15,194 nucleotides of DNA from DASSKO01 sp035690425. Its GTDB lineage: Bacteria > Actinomycetota > Actinomycetes > Propionibacteriales > Nocardioidaceae. The stretch spans positions 1 through 15,194 of the forward strand of contig DASSKO010000033.1 of the NCBI GenBank assembly GCA_035690425.1. The letters run 5' to 3'. The position numbers and the translations under genes are program-made. Every line of letters begins with the position of its first letter. Position 1 is the stretch's first letter. Positions 1-5,912 of this stretch are shown here, piece after piece. Below the pieces are notes generated by a model. The model was not told where the DNA came from and did no database searches. It worked only from the letters and a program-made list of their open reading frames with translations.

Positions 1-360
1 CAGCGCCGCCGCCGTCACCAGGTCGACGCCCGCAGGCACCGGCAGCAGCTGCCCGGCGGGTACGGCGACCCGGCTCGCGTAGCCGCCTCCGGCCAGCAGG
101 GCGCACGCCTCGTCGCCGACCGACCAGCCCTCGACCCCGTCGCCGACCGCCGCCACCACACCGGAGCACTCCAGCCCGAGCACGTCCGAGGCGCCCGGCG
201 GCGGTGGGTAGAAGCCCTTGCGCTGCATGATGTCGCCACGGTTGACGGCCGTCGCGGCGACGTCGAGGACGACCTCACCTGCGGCCGGCGCCGGATCGGG
301 CGCCTCACCGACCGACAACACCTCGACGCCGCCAGAGTCAGAACACAGCACTGCACGCAT
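1..360 (-). CDS. NAD(P)H:quinone oxidoreductase-like protein (zinc-type alcohol dehydrogenase superfamily), N-terminal part
   Basis: Only the first 120 residues are present; the gene runs off the left edge. The protein starts MRAVLCSDSGGVEVLSVGEA and shows the GroES-like fold pattern of the medium-chain dehydrogenase/reductase superfamily: EVVLDVAATAVNRGDIMQRKG at about residues 29-49, then VLGLECSGVVAAVGDGVEGW at 59-78, then GDEACALLAGGGYAS. The NRGD and GLECSG signatures fit the quinone oxidoreductase branch (PIG3/QOR-like), which reduces quinones with NADPH and lacks catalytic zinc. The Rossmann NADPH domain lies outside the window, so cofactor preference cannot be read. The ATG is preceded by an AGGGTGGG stretch overlapping the stop of the upstream gene, 10 bases away. 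The two probably form an operon. Confidence 0.88.
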   Translation of the reverse strand, partial: MRAVLCSDSGGVEVLSVGEAPDPAPAAGEVVLDVAATAVNRGDIMQRKGFYPPPPGASDVLGLECSGVVAAVGDGVEGWSVGDEACALLAGGGYASRVAVPAGQLLPVPAGVDLVTAAAL

Positions 361-370
361 GGTGCCCACC

Positions 371-646
371 CTAGCTATCGCTCGAGCCGTCACTCGATTC
401 CGAGTCCGCGGAGCGGGCGGAGCGGGCGGTGAGGTCGGAGGCGACCTCGATGCACTCCGCCATCACCTCCGGCGACCCACCGCGCATGCCGGCGGCATAA
501 CCCACCAGGTACGTCGTCAGTGGCGCCGCCGGACGGTGTATCCCCTTCGCGGCGTCGCGGGCCAGGTCGAGCACCGCGGTCATGTCGACCTCGACGTCCA
601 GGTCCAGCTCGTCGGCCAGCGCATCCATCCACTCCTGCAGCGTCAC
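371..646 (-). CDS. DUF6457-type small protein
   Basis: Small acidic protein of 91 residues beginning (V/M)TLQEWMDALADELDLDVEVD. It continues with a helix LDLARDAAKGIHRPAAPLTT and the patch YLVGYAAGMRGGSPE, then ends in a Ser/Asp-rich tail. The pattern of an LxxWxDxLxxxL helix, then a D-rich stretch, DLARDxAxxxxRPAAPxTT and GYAAG matches my memory of DUF6457, a small actinobacterial family of unknown function. The chosen start is the GTG at 644-646 because GGAG lies seven bases upstream and the family begins at this point; the frame is open much further upstream, but that is the shadow of the opposite-strand amidohydrolase. It sits 10 bases before the quinone oxidoreductase gene and is likely cotranscribed with it. 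Function unknown. Confidence 0.8.
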   Translation of the reverse strand: MTLQEWMDALADELDLDVEVDMTAVLDLARDAAKGIHRPAAPLTTYLVGYAAGMRGGSPEVMAECIEVASDLTARSARSADSESSDGSSDS

Positions 647-727
647 GTGAACTCTCCAACTCCTCGATCCGGGCGGTGCACCCAGTGTGGCAGCACCGCC
701 GCGAGCCGGAGCAGGCACACTGAGGGC

Positions 728-1540
728 ATGCAGGTGGCAGTGGTGCAGATGAGTGCGACGACCGACAAGGCCGACAACGAGGCGACGATCGAGCGGCTGG
801 TCGCCCGGGCGGGGCCGGCAGCGGACCTGGTGGTGCTGCCCGAGGCGGTGATGCACGACTTCGGCCGGCCCGACGACCCGCTGGCGCCCGCCGCCGAGCC
901 GCTCGACGGTCCGTTCGTGGGACTGCTGCAGCGGCTGGCCGGCGTGCACCACGCCACGCTGGTGGCGGGGATGTTCGAGCAGACCGACGAGCCCGACCGG
1001 GTGTTCAACACGCTGGTCGCGGTGTCGGGCGACGGACTGCTGGCGCGCTACCGCAAGACCCACCTCTACGACTCCTTCGGCTACCGCGAGTCCGACCGGC
1101 TGGTCGCGGGCGAGGTGGAGCCGGTGACCGTGCCCGTCGGCGACCTCACGCTGGGGCTGATGACCTGCTACGACCTGCGCTTCCCGGAGATGTCGAGGGC
1201 GCTCGTGGACGCCGGCGCCGACACGCTGGTGATCCCCGCCGCCTGGGTGGCCGGGCCCTACAAGGTCGACCACTGGCGCACTCTGCTCGCGGCGCGCGCG
1301 ATCGAGAACACCTGCCACGTCGTGGCGGCCGCGCAGTGCGGACGCATCTACACCGGACACAGCGCGATCATCGACCCGGTCGGTGTCACCCGCGTCGGCC
1401 TGGGGCACGACGAGGGCCTCGCCTCCGCCGTGGTCAGCACGGGCGACCTCGACGCCGCGCGCAAGCGCAACCCGGCGCTGCAGCACCGGCGGTTCACCGT
1501 CACCGCGATCGGTGCCGAGCCGTCGCCGGCCCGGCCCTGA
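728..1540 (+). CDS. Carbon-nitrogen hydrolase (nitrilase superfamily amidohydrolase)
   Basis: A 270-residue protein with the full catalytic triad of the nitrilase superfamily. Glu39 is in VVLPEAVMHDFG, Lys110 in RYRKTHLYDSFGYRESD and Cys147 in LGLMTCYDLRFPEMSR. The later block HWRTLLAARAIENTCHVVAA is also typical. The family cleaves non-peptide C-N bonds through a Cys thioester. The closest functional types from the motif style are the Nit1/NLP group (deaminated glutathione amidase and omega-amidase-like enzymes) of about 260-280 residues, but the substrate cannot be assigned. Start: ATG at 728 gives the canonical MQVAVVQMSA beta strand, preceded by a close GAGGG; longer in-frame starts would read into the divergent intergenic region. 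It is divergent from the DUF6457 gene and 81-90 bases upstream of a biotinyl carrier protein. Confidence 0.9.
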   Translation: MQVAVVQMSATTDKADNEATIERLVARAGPAADLVVLPEAVMHDFGRPDDPLAPAAEPLDGPFVGLLQRLAGVHHATLVAGMFEQTDEPDRVFNTLVAVSGDGLLARYRKTHLYDSFGYRESDRLVAGEVEPVTVPVGDLTLGLMTCYDLRFPEMSRALVDAGADTLVIPAAWVAGPYKVDHWRTLLAARAIENTCHVVAAAQCGRIYTGHSAIIDPVGVTRVGLGHDEGLASAVVSTGDLDAARKRNPALQHRRFTVTAIGAEPSPARP

Positions 1541-1630
1541 TCCACGTGCGGGCCGACGCTGCCGACGCCGGTGTAGCGTGACGCCTGACCGCGGGCGCAC
1601 CGGTGTGCCGACGTTGAGGAGATGACGAGT

Positions 1631-1846
1631 TTGCCGCACGAGATCGTTGCCGAGATGGTGGCCAACGTGCTCCAGGTCGTGGTCGCTCCCCAGGAGACCG
1701 TGGCGGTCGGCGACACCATCGTGCTGCTGGAGTCGATGAAGATGGAGATTCCGGTGCTCACCGAACGGGCCGGCACGGTCGACCAGGTGCGGGTGTCCGA
1801 AGGCGATGTCGTGCAGGAGGGCGACATCCTCGCGGTCCTGCGCTGA
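1631..1846 (+). CDS. Small biotin/lipoyl-binding carrier protein
   Basis: A single biotinyl/lipoyl domain of about 71 residues. It begins (L)PHEIVAEMVANVLQVVV, has the biotinylation motif ESMKMEIPV with the acceptor Lys in MKM, and closes with EGDVVQEGDILAVL. Free-standing proteins of this type are common in actinobacteria (for example mycobacterial TB7.3) and serve as, or resemble, the biotin carboxyl carrier of acyl-CoA carboxylases; no carboxylase gene is in the window. An ATG at 1622 in the same frame abuts the GAGGAG ribosome site (1616-1621) with no spacer. The TTG at 1631 lies nine bases from that site and gives the family's usual length, so I chose TTG. If ATG is used, three residues (MTS) are added. 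Confidence 0.85.
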   Translation: MPHEIVAEMVANVLQVVVAPQETVAVGDTIVLLESMKMEIPVLTERAGTVDQVRVSEGDVVQEGDILAVLR

Positions 1847-1935
1847 CCGCCCCGCCCGTCGCGGTCCCGCGCCGATCCCCCCGCGCGCCTTCCACCGTCC
1901 CGTGGCAGACGGACGTATGCAGGCGCGATCGGCGT

Positions 1936-1963
1936 ACGTCGTTCACGGAACGGTGAACCACGT
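1936..1963. repeat. 28-bp imperfect palindrome, operator- or hairpin-like
   Basis: Arms ACGTCGTTCAC (1936-1946) and GTGAACCACGT (1953-1963) are reverse complements except for one central mismatch, with a 6-base spacer. It lies between the biotinyl carrier gene and tRNA-Ser(TGA), about 64 bases upstream of the tRNA. No T-run follows, so a classical terminator is not obvious; it could be a repressor site or a factor-independent hairpin end for the carrier transcript. The remainder of the 180-base gap (1847-2026) shows no convincing gene. Confidence 0.45.
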
Positions 1964-2026
1964 CCGGCGACCGCTGGACGCAGACGGCAGGCCGGATGGC
2001 AGAATCGCCCGCAGCGCGGATGCGCT

Positions 2027-2115
2027 GGAGGGGTGCCGGAGCGGCCAATCGGAACCGCCTTGAAAGCGGTCGCTGGCAGAGATGTCAGCCGCGGGTTCGA
2101 ATCCCGCCCCCTCCG
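2027..2115 (+). tRNA. tRNA-Ser(TGA)
   Basis: Class II tRNA of 89 nt. Acceptor arms GGAGGGG (2027-2033) and CCCCTCC (2108-2114) pair perfectly, with discriminator G2115. The anticodon stem is ACCGC/GCGGT with loop CTTGAAA, placing anticodon TGA at 2061-2063. A long variable arm is present, and the T arm is GCGGG-TTCGAAT-CCCGC (2091-2107). It decodes UCA-type serine codons. The 3' CCA is not encoded (CCC follows the discriminator), unlike the other two tRNAs in the window, so CCA would be added by the nucleotidyltransferase. Confidence 0.97.
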
Positions 2116-2150
2116 CCCAGGCCTCGACCCGCATGCGGGAGCATGTGCGC

Positions 2151-2489
2151 ATGTCCGATGACCTGGTCTTCCGCGAGCCGTGGCGTGACCTGCGCCTGTC
2201 CGAGTCCGAGCAGTCCCGCTCCGAGCAGGCCAGCGAGCTGTCTGAACAGTCCGAGCGGCTCGCGCAGGAGCTAGCCGCCGAGCTCAAGCCCGGCCATCCG
2301 CTGCACGGGCAGCCCACCGAGGTGATCGCGTGCTTCGCCAAGCGCGACGACATCATGGTCACCCGCCCTGACGGGTACGCCATCGTGCACCTGACCTGGC
2401 GGGGCGAGGCGGAGCGGAAGCCGTGGCCGCTGGTCGTGTTCTACAACTCGGCCGCCGCCGCCCAGGCCGCGGTCAACGACGACTCCTGA
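2151..2489 (+). CDS. Hypothetical protein with Glu/Gln/Ser-rich helix and small C-terminal domain
   Basis: A 112-residue protein I do not recognise. After MSDDLVFREPWRDLRLSES comes a charged stretch rich in Ser, Glu and Gln (about residues 17-45), probably a long amphipathic or coiled helix. A compact mixed region follows: PLHGQPTEVIACFAKRDDIM, then a DGYAIVHLTWRG strand and PWPLVVFYNSAAAAQAA. No signal peptide or membrane segment is visible. The ATG at 2151 is chosen because GGGAG (2137-2141) sits nine bases before it; in-frame ATG 2133 and GTG 2145 are alternatives. It begins only 36 bases after tRNA-Ser(TGA) and converges with the next gene. Codon use is typical of the neighbourhood, supporting a real gene. 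Confidence 0.72.
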   Translation: MSDDLVFREPWRDLRLSESEQSRSEQASELSEQSERLAQELAAELKPGHPLHGQPTEVIACFAKRDDIMVTRPDGYAIVHLTWRGEAERKPWPLVVFYNSAAAAQAAVNDDS

Positions 2490-2515
2490 GCGACGACCAC
2501 GGCGCTGGGTCAGGG

Positions 2516-2902
2516 CTACTGCTCGCCGCCGAGCTCGAGGTCGACGGACTTGTACAGCAGGTCGACCTCGCGCTGGCGGGTGCGGGCGACCCGGGCGAGC
2601 AACGCGAGGATCTGGTGGCGTAGGGAGTCGACGTCGACGCTCGGCGTGCAGGCGTCGATCAGCCGGTCGATCTCGTCGGCGACGCGGGCCTGGTCCCGGC
2701 GCAGCACGAGCAACCGCGCGCTGAGCCACGGGTTGTCCTCGACGGCCGCGCTGGTCCCGCCCATGCTGTGCTGGAGGTAGCCGATGTACGCGCCGCGGAG
2801 CCCGTTGAGCCGGTGGTGCAGCAGCGCCGGCCAGCTCGTTGGCTGTGAGGTGCCGGCGATGGCGAGTTCCACGGCGCGCACGGCAGTCGTGAGTTCGTGC
2901 AT
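2516..2902 (-). CDS. Hypothetical helical protein
   Basis: A 128-residue protein beginning MHELTTAVRAVELAIAGTSQ. It looks all-helical: an N-terminal helix, a central patch with LLHHRLNGLRGAYIGYLQHS, then RRDQARVADEIDRLIDACTP and a C-terminal helix with RHQILALLARVARTRQREVD. There are no Cys pairs, metal motifs or membrane segments. I do not recognise the family. The ATG is supported by a strong purine-rich site (GAGGGGG) eight bases upstream. The stop lies 26 bases from the end of the convergent 112-aa gene; the start is 120 bases from the divergent membrane-protein gene. G/C-rich third positions favour this frame over overlapping ones. Confidence 0.7.
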   Translation of the reverse strand: MHELTTAVRAVELAIAGTSQPTSWPALLHHRLNGLRGAYIGYLQHSMGGTSAAVEDNPWLSARLLVLRRDQARVADEIDRLIDACTPSVDVDSLRHQILALLARVARTRQREVDLLYKSVDLELGGEQ

Positions 2903-3010
2903 GGAGCCACCCCCTCGAACGGTGGAGTCTTGATCGTGCGCCTGTCCGGGGCTCCGCGTCCAGACCTGGCGCCGACGAATGTGCGGCGGATCCGGTGAGA
3001 CGCAGCGGCG

Positions 3011-3016
3011 TACCCT
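3011..3016 (+). promoter_or_regulatory. Probable -10 element (TACCCT) for a leaderless transcript
   Basis: TACCCT ends six bases before the GTG at 3023, so transcription would begin at or next to the start codon. Such TANNNT boxes directly upstream of GTG/ATG are common for leaderless actinobacterial mRNAs. No clear -35 hexamer is present, and there is no ribosome site before the GTG, which fits leaderless initiation. Confidence 0.5.
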
Positions 3017-3022
3017 GGGACG

Positions 3023-3511
3023 GTGACGTCCTCGCCCGCCGACTCGCCCCCACGGTCTGTCTACCGGATGAGCCGGGCCTACTTCTCCCGCGCGCTCGGA
3101 CGGTTGCTGATCACCGCCGCTGTGGTGGTCGTGCTCACGGTCGCCATCCTCCAGTTCGAGTCACTGCCGGGCATCTTCGGGGTGACAGGTGTCGTCGCCT
3201 CGGCGATCCTGCTGATCTTCGCCGCCCTCGCGGCGGTGTCGCTGATGTTGCCGCCGGCGCTCCTGCAGCTCGACGAGCGCGGGTTCCGCGCGCTCAAGAA
3301 GCGGGTCGCCGGCCCGGCACGGGGCGACTGGGACGGCATCACCCTCGTCGGCACGCAGGACGGTGAGCACGGGCCCATGCTGGTGATCACCCACCTAGGC
3401 GGCAAGAACACCGCCGTGCCCCTGGAGCTGCTCGACGCGACCACCGCCGACATCGAGGCGGACGTCCGGCGCCGACTCGATGCCGCACACGGCTACAAGC
3501 GGCTGAGCTGA
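3023..3511 (+). CDS. Small membrane protein with two helices and a soluble C-terminal domain
   Basis: A 162-residue protein. A polar, basic N-terminus of about 27 residues precedes two hydrophobic segments, LLITAAVVVVLTVAILQF (about 28-46) and VTGVVASAILLIFAALAAVS (about 54-73). A cytoplasmic-type domain follows, starting LLQLDERGFRALKKR and containing WDGITLVG, MLVITHLGGKNTAVPLELL, and the ending RRRLDAAHGYKRLS. The L-x-LDE-x-GF start, the W-D-x-I strand and the final helix with a GY(R/K) end resemble PH-like domains tied to two-helix membrane anchors in actinobacteria; this is a resemblance only. GTG 3023 is favoured by the -10 box just upstream; ATG 3068 is a shorter alternative without a good ribosome site. 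Confidence 0.75.
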   Translation: MTSSPADSPPRSVYRMSRAYFSRALGRLLITAAVVVVLTVAILQFESLPGIFGVTGVVASAILLIFAALAAVSLMLPPALLQLDERGFRALKKRVAGPARGDWDGITLVGTQDGEHGPMLVITHLGGKNTAVPLELLDATTADIEADVRRRLDAAHGYKRLS

Positions 3512-3531
3512 GCAGACGCGAGGCTGCCGCT

Positions 3532-3560
3532 TTGCCGGTGCCGCAGGGGACCGGTAACCT
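3532..3560 (+). promoter_or_regulatory. Promoter of tRNA-Ser(GCT)
   Basis: TTGCCG (3532-3537) and TAACCT (3555-3560) are separated by exactly 17 bases, a good housekeeping-sigma promoter. Transcription would start about eight bases upstream of the mature tRNA 5' end at 3575. Confidence 0.75.
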
Positions 3561-3574
3561 GTGCTGCGCTACGT

Positions 3575-3667
3575 GGAGGTGTCGCCTAGTCCGGTTTATG
3601 GCGCCCGCCTGCTAAGCGGGTTGAGGGTAATCCCCTCTCGCGAGTTCAAATCTCGCCACCTCCGCCA
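3575..3667 (+). tRNA. tRNA-Ser(GCT)
   Basis: Class II tRNA. Acceptor arms GGAGGTG (3575-3581) and CACCTCC (3657-3663) pair fully; discriminator G3664 is followed by an encoded CCA (3665-3667). Anticodon stem CCCGC/GCGGG (3604-3608, 3616-3620) closes loop CTGCTAA, giving anticodon GCT at 3611-3613 for AGC/AGU codons. A long variable arm (GAGGG...CCCTC) and a T arm CGAGT-TCAAAT-type loop are present. Its acceptor resembles that of tRNA-Ser(TGA), as expected for a shared seryl-tRNA synthetase. Confidence 0.97.
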
Positions 3668-3675
3668 CGTGGAGC

Positions 3676-3709
3676 CCAGGCGCCCGCCGCGACGTCGGCG
3701 GGCGCCTGG
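3676..3709. terminator. Perfect 14-bp GC-rich hairpin between tRNA-Ser(GCT) and the convergent PEPCK gene
   Basis: CCAGGCGCCCGCCG (3676-3689) and CGGCGGGCGCCTGG (3696-3709) are exact reverse complements around a 6-base loop. It begins nine bases after the tRNA CCA and ends 38 bases from the stop of the convergent PEPCK gene. There is no T-tract on either side, but such strong U-less hairpins are common transcript ends in high-GC actinobacteria. It could serve both directions. Confidence 0.75.
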
Positions 3710-3747
3710 CTGCCTCACCGGTACGGCGCTCGGGCGCGCTCGGTCGC

Positions 3748-5598
3748 TCACACGCCCAGGCGCCCCCGTAGCCCGTCGAGCTCGGTCCACAACACGGCCG
3801 GCAGCTTGTCGCCGAACTTGCCGAACCACTCCGAGATCTCGGGGACCTCGCGCTTCCACTCCTCGGTGTCGACAGCGAGCGCGGTCGCGAGGTCGTCCTC
3901 GGTCATGTCCAGGCCCTCGGTGTCGAGTGACTCCGGCGTCGGCACGTGTCCGATCGGGGTCTCGACGGCATCGGCCGTGCCCTCGATTCGCTCGATGGCC
4001 CACTTCAGCACTCGGGCGTTCTCGCTGAAGCCGGGCCACACGAAACTGCCGTCCGCGTCGCGGCGGAACCAGTTGACGTAGAAGACCCGAGGCAGCTTGG
4101 CGGCGTCGTTCTCCTTGCCCATGGTGATCCAGTGGTCGAGATAGTCGCCGGCGTCGTAGCCGATGAAGGGCAGCATCGCCATCGGGTCGCGGCGGACCAC
4201 GCCGACCTGGCCGGTGGCGGCGGCAGTGGTCTCCGACGACAGGGTCGCGCCCATGAACGTGCCGTGCACCCAGTCACGGGCTTCGGTCACCAGCGGCACG
4301 GTGTTCCTGCGCCGCCCGCCGAAGAAGATCGCGTCGATCGGCACCCCCTGCGGGTCGTCGTACTCGGGCGCGAGGATCGGACACTGCTTGATCGGCGTGC
4401 AGTAGCGGCTGTTGGGGTGTGATGAAAGCTCGTCCGAGTCGGGCGTCCACTCCTGCTTCTTCCAGGAGGTCGCGTGCGCCGGCGGGTTCTCCATGCCCTC
4501 CCACCACACGTCGCCGTCGTCGGTGAGGGCCACGTTGGTGAAGACGGAGTTGCCGCGCTCCAGGGTGCGGACCGCGTTCGGGTTGGTCTTCTCGTTGGTG
4601 CCGGGGGCCACGCCGAAGAAGCCGAACTCGGGGTTGACGGCGTAGAGCCGGCCGTCGTCGCCGATGCGCATCCAGGCGATGTCGTCGCCGAGGGTCTCGA
4701 CCTTCCAACCCGGGATGCTGGGCGCCAGCATGGCCATGTTGGTCTTGCCGCAGGCGCTCGGGAACGCCGCCGTGACGTAGTAGGTCTTGTCGGCGGGCGA
4801 GGTGAGCTTGAGGATCAGCATGTGCTCGGCCATCCAGCCCTCGTCGCGGGCGATGGCCGAGGCGATGCGCAGCGCGTAGCACTTCTTGCCCAGCAGCGCG
4901 TTGCCGCCGTAGCCGGAGCCGTAGCTCCAGATCATCCGCTCCTCGGGGAAGTGCACGATGTACTTGGTGTCGTTGCACGGCCACGGCACGTCGGTCTCGC
5001 CGGGCGCCAGCGGCGCGCCGACCGAGTGCAGGGCCGGCACCCAGTGCACCTCTTCGTGGGCGGCGTCGAGCTCCTCCATCCGCCGCAGCACGTCGGTGCC
5101 CATCCGGGCCATCACCCGCATCGATGCCACGACGTAGGCGGAGTCGGTGATCTCCACGCCGAACATCGGGTGCTCGGCATCGAGGTGGCCCATCACGAAC
5201 GGCACGACGTAGAGCGTGCGGCCGCGCATGCAACCCCGATAGAGGTCGGTCATGATGGCTTTCATCTCGTCCGGGGCCATCCAGTTGTTGGTGGGCCCGG
5301 AGTCGGCCTCGTCGACCGAGCAGATGTAGGTGCGGTCCTCGACCCGGGCGACGTCCGTCGGGTCGGAGGCCGCCCAGAACGAGTTCGGCTTCTTGTCCTC
5401 GGCCAGGCGCACGAACGTGCCGGCCTCGACGAGGAACCCGGTGAGCTCGTCCCACTCCTCCTCGGAGCCGGTGCACCAATGGACCGCCGCCGGCTGGGTG
5501 AGCGCGGCGATCTCCTGGACCCAGGACAGGACGCCCTGGTGTGACGTCGGCGCGTTCGGGTCGGAGGCGCTGGTCACAGAAGCAGTCTCGGTAGTCAT
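3748..5598 (-). CDS. pckG: Phosphoenolpyruvate carboxykinase (GTP)
   Basis: A 616-residue GTP-type PEPCK, full length for the family (about 600-620). It interconverts oxaloacetate plus GTP with PEP, CO2 and GDP, linking the TCA cycle to gluconeogenesis in the cytoplasm. Visible signatures are the P-loop FPSACGKTN (279-287) with the hyper-reactive Cys283 and Lys285, the kinase-2 element GDDIAWM (304-310), the block NPEFGFFGVAPGTNEKTNPN with its strictly conserved GT-N, and the GGRRRNTVP guanine/PEP-side loop (about 427-435). SYGSGYGGNALLGKK supplies the metal-binding Lys region. ATG 5598 gives a family-typical N-terminus with a short Thr/Ser-rich lead. A purine-rich AGAGGA lies upstream, somewhat distant. 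It is divergent from the GMC operon. Confidence 0.97.
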   Translation of the reverse strand: MTTETASVTSASDPNAPTSHQGVLSWVQEIAALTQPAAVHWCTGSEEEWDELTGFLVEAGTFVRLAEDKKPNSFWAASDPTDVARVEDRTYICSVDEADSGPTNNWMAPDEMKAIMTDLYRGCMRGRTLYVVPFVMGHLDAEHPMFGVEITDSAYVVASMRVMARMGTDVLRRMEELDAAHEEVHWVPALHSVGAPLAPGETDVPWPCNDTKYIVHFPEERMIWSYGSGYGGNALLGKKCYALRIASAIARDEGWMAEHMLILKLTSPADKTYYVTAAFPSACGKTNMAMLAPSIPGWKVETLGDDIAWMRIGDDGRLYAVNPEFGFFGVAPGTNEKTNPNAVRTLERGNSVFTNVALTDDGDVWWEGMENPPAHATSWKKQEWTPDSDELSSHPNSRYCTPIKQCPILAPEYDDPQGVPIDAIFFGGRRRNTVPLVTEARDWVHGTFMGATLSSETTAAATGQVGVVRRDPMAMLPFIGYDAGDYLDHWITMGKENDAAKLPRVFYVNWFRRDADGSFVWPGFSENARVLKWAIERIEGTADAVETPIGHVPTPESLDTEGLDMTEDDLATALAVDTEEWKREVPEISEWFGKFGDKLPAVLWTELDGLRGRLGV

Positions 5599-5636
5599 GC
5601 CTACCCGTTTCCTCTCGCGGGGCGCTTGGTTTTCTT

Positions 5637-5665
5637 ACCATAGGCCCGCTTCCGGCCGGTCCGAA
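5637..5665 (-). promoter_or_regulatory. Candidate promoter of the PEPCK gene
   Basis: Read on the minus strand, TTCGGA (5665-5660) and TATGGT (5642-5637) are 17 bases apart, placing the start of transcription about 30 bases before the PEPCK ATG. A small CCGGT/ACCGG hairpin (5656-5660 and 5666-5670) overlaps the -35 region. The hexamers are moderate matches, so this is a suggestion. The whole divergent gap (5599-5912, 314 bases) otherwise shows no gene. Confidence 0.35.
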
Positions 5666-5838
5666 ACCGGGGGGCGAAAAGTCGGCTCCCGCGCCGAACC
5701 CCGCCTGACCTGCGTCTTTACGCCTTCGGCGAGGCCTGCTTCCGCCCGAGAAATGCAAAAGTCTTCGTGGTACGAAAACCCGGGTCCCGGTGCTCCTTGA
5801 TTCACACATTCGCAGTCCGCAAAGGGGCCCGGCGGCGG

Positions 5839-5884
5839 TATTCTCGGACGAGGGAGGCAGCCTCGTCATCGTCGGTCAGCCGAC
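5839..5884 (+). promoter_or_regulatory. Candidate -10 box and two inverted repeats upstream of the GMC operon
   Basis: TATTCT (5839-5844) is a fair -10 box with only a weak -35 (TCCGCA, 5816-5821, 17-base spacer). Just downstream are two exact inverted repeats: GACGAGG (5847-5853) with CCTCGTC (5861-5867), and GTCGG (5871-5875) with CCGAC (5880-5884). The first spans the predicted transcription start, so it looks more like an operator than an RNA hairpin; the second would fold in the 5' leader before the ribosome site. Confidence 0.35.
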
Positions 5885-5912
5885 CGCCATTGACGGCCCC
5901 GGGGAGGGTGGC

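Noticed and set aside
1943..2383. Minus-strand open frame with GAGFEPAADISASDRF
   Set aside because: Antisense reading of tRNA-Ser(TGA) joined to antisense of the 112-aa gene; not a real gene.
3596..4039. Minus-strand open frame with WRRWRDLNSREGI
   Set aside because: Antisense of tRNA-Ser(GCT) joined to an alternate frame of the PEPCK gene.
4474..5544. 356-codon plus-strand open frame inside the PEPCK gene
   Set aside because: Val/Gly/His-rich antisense shadow of a clearly recognised enzyme.
5712..5732. Small hairpins (GCGT/ACGC and CGCC/GGCG) in the PEPCK-GMC gap
   Set aside because: Four-base arms are expected by chance in GC-rich DNA.
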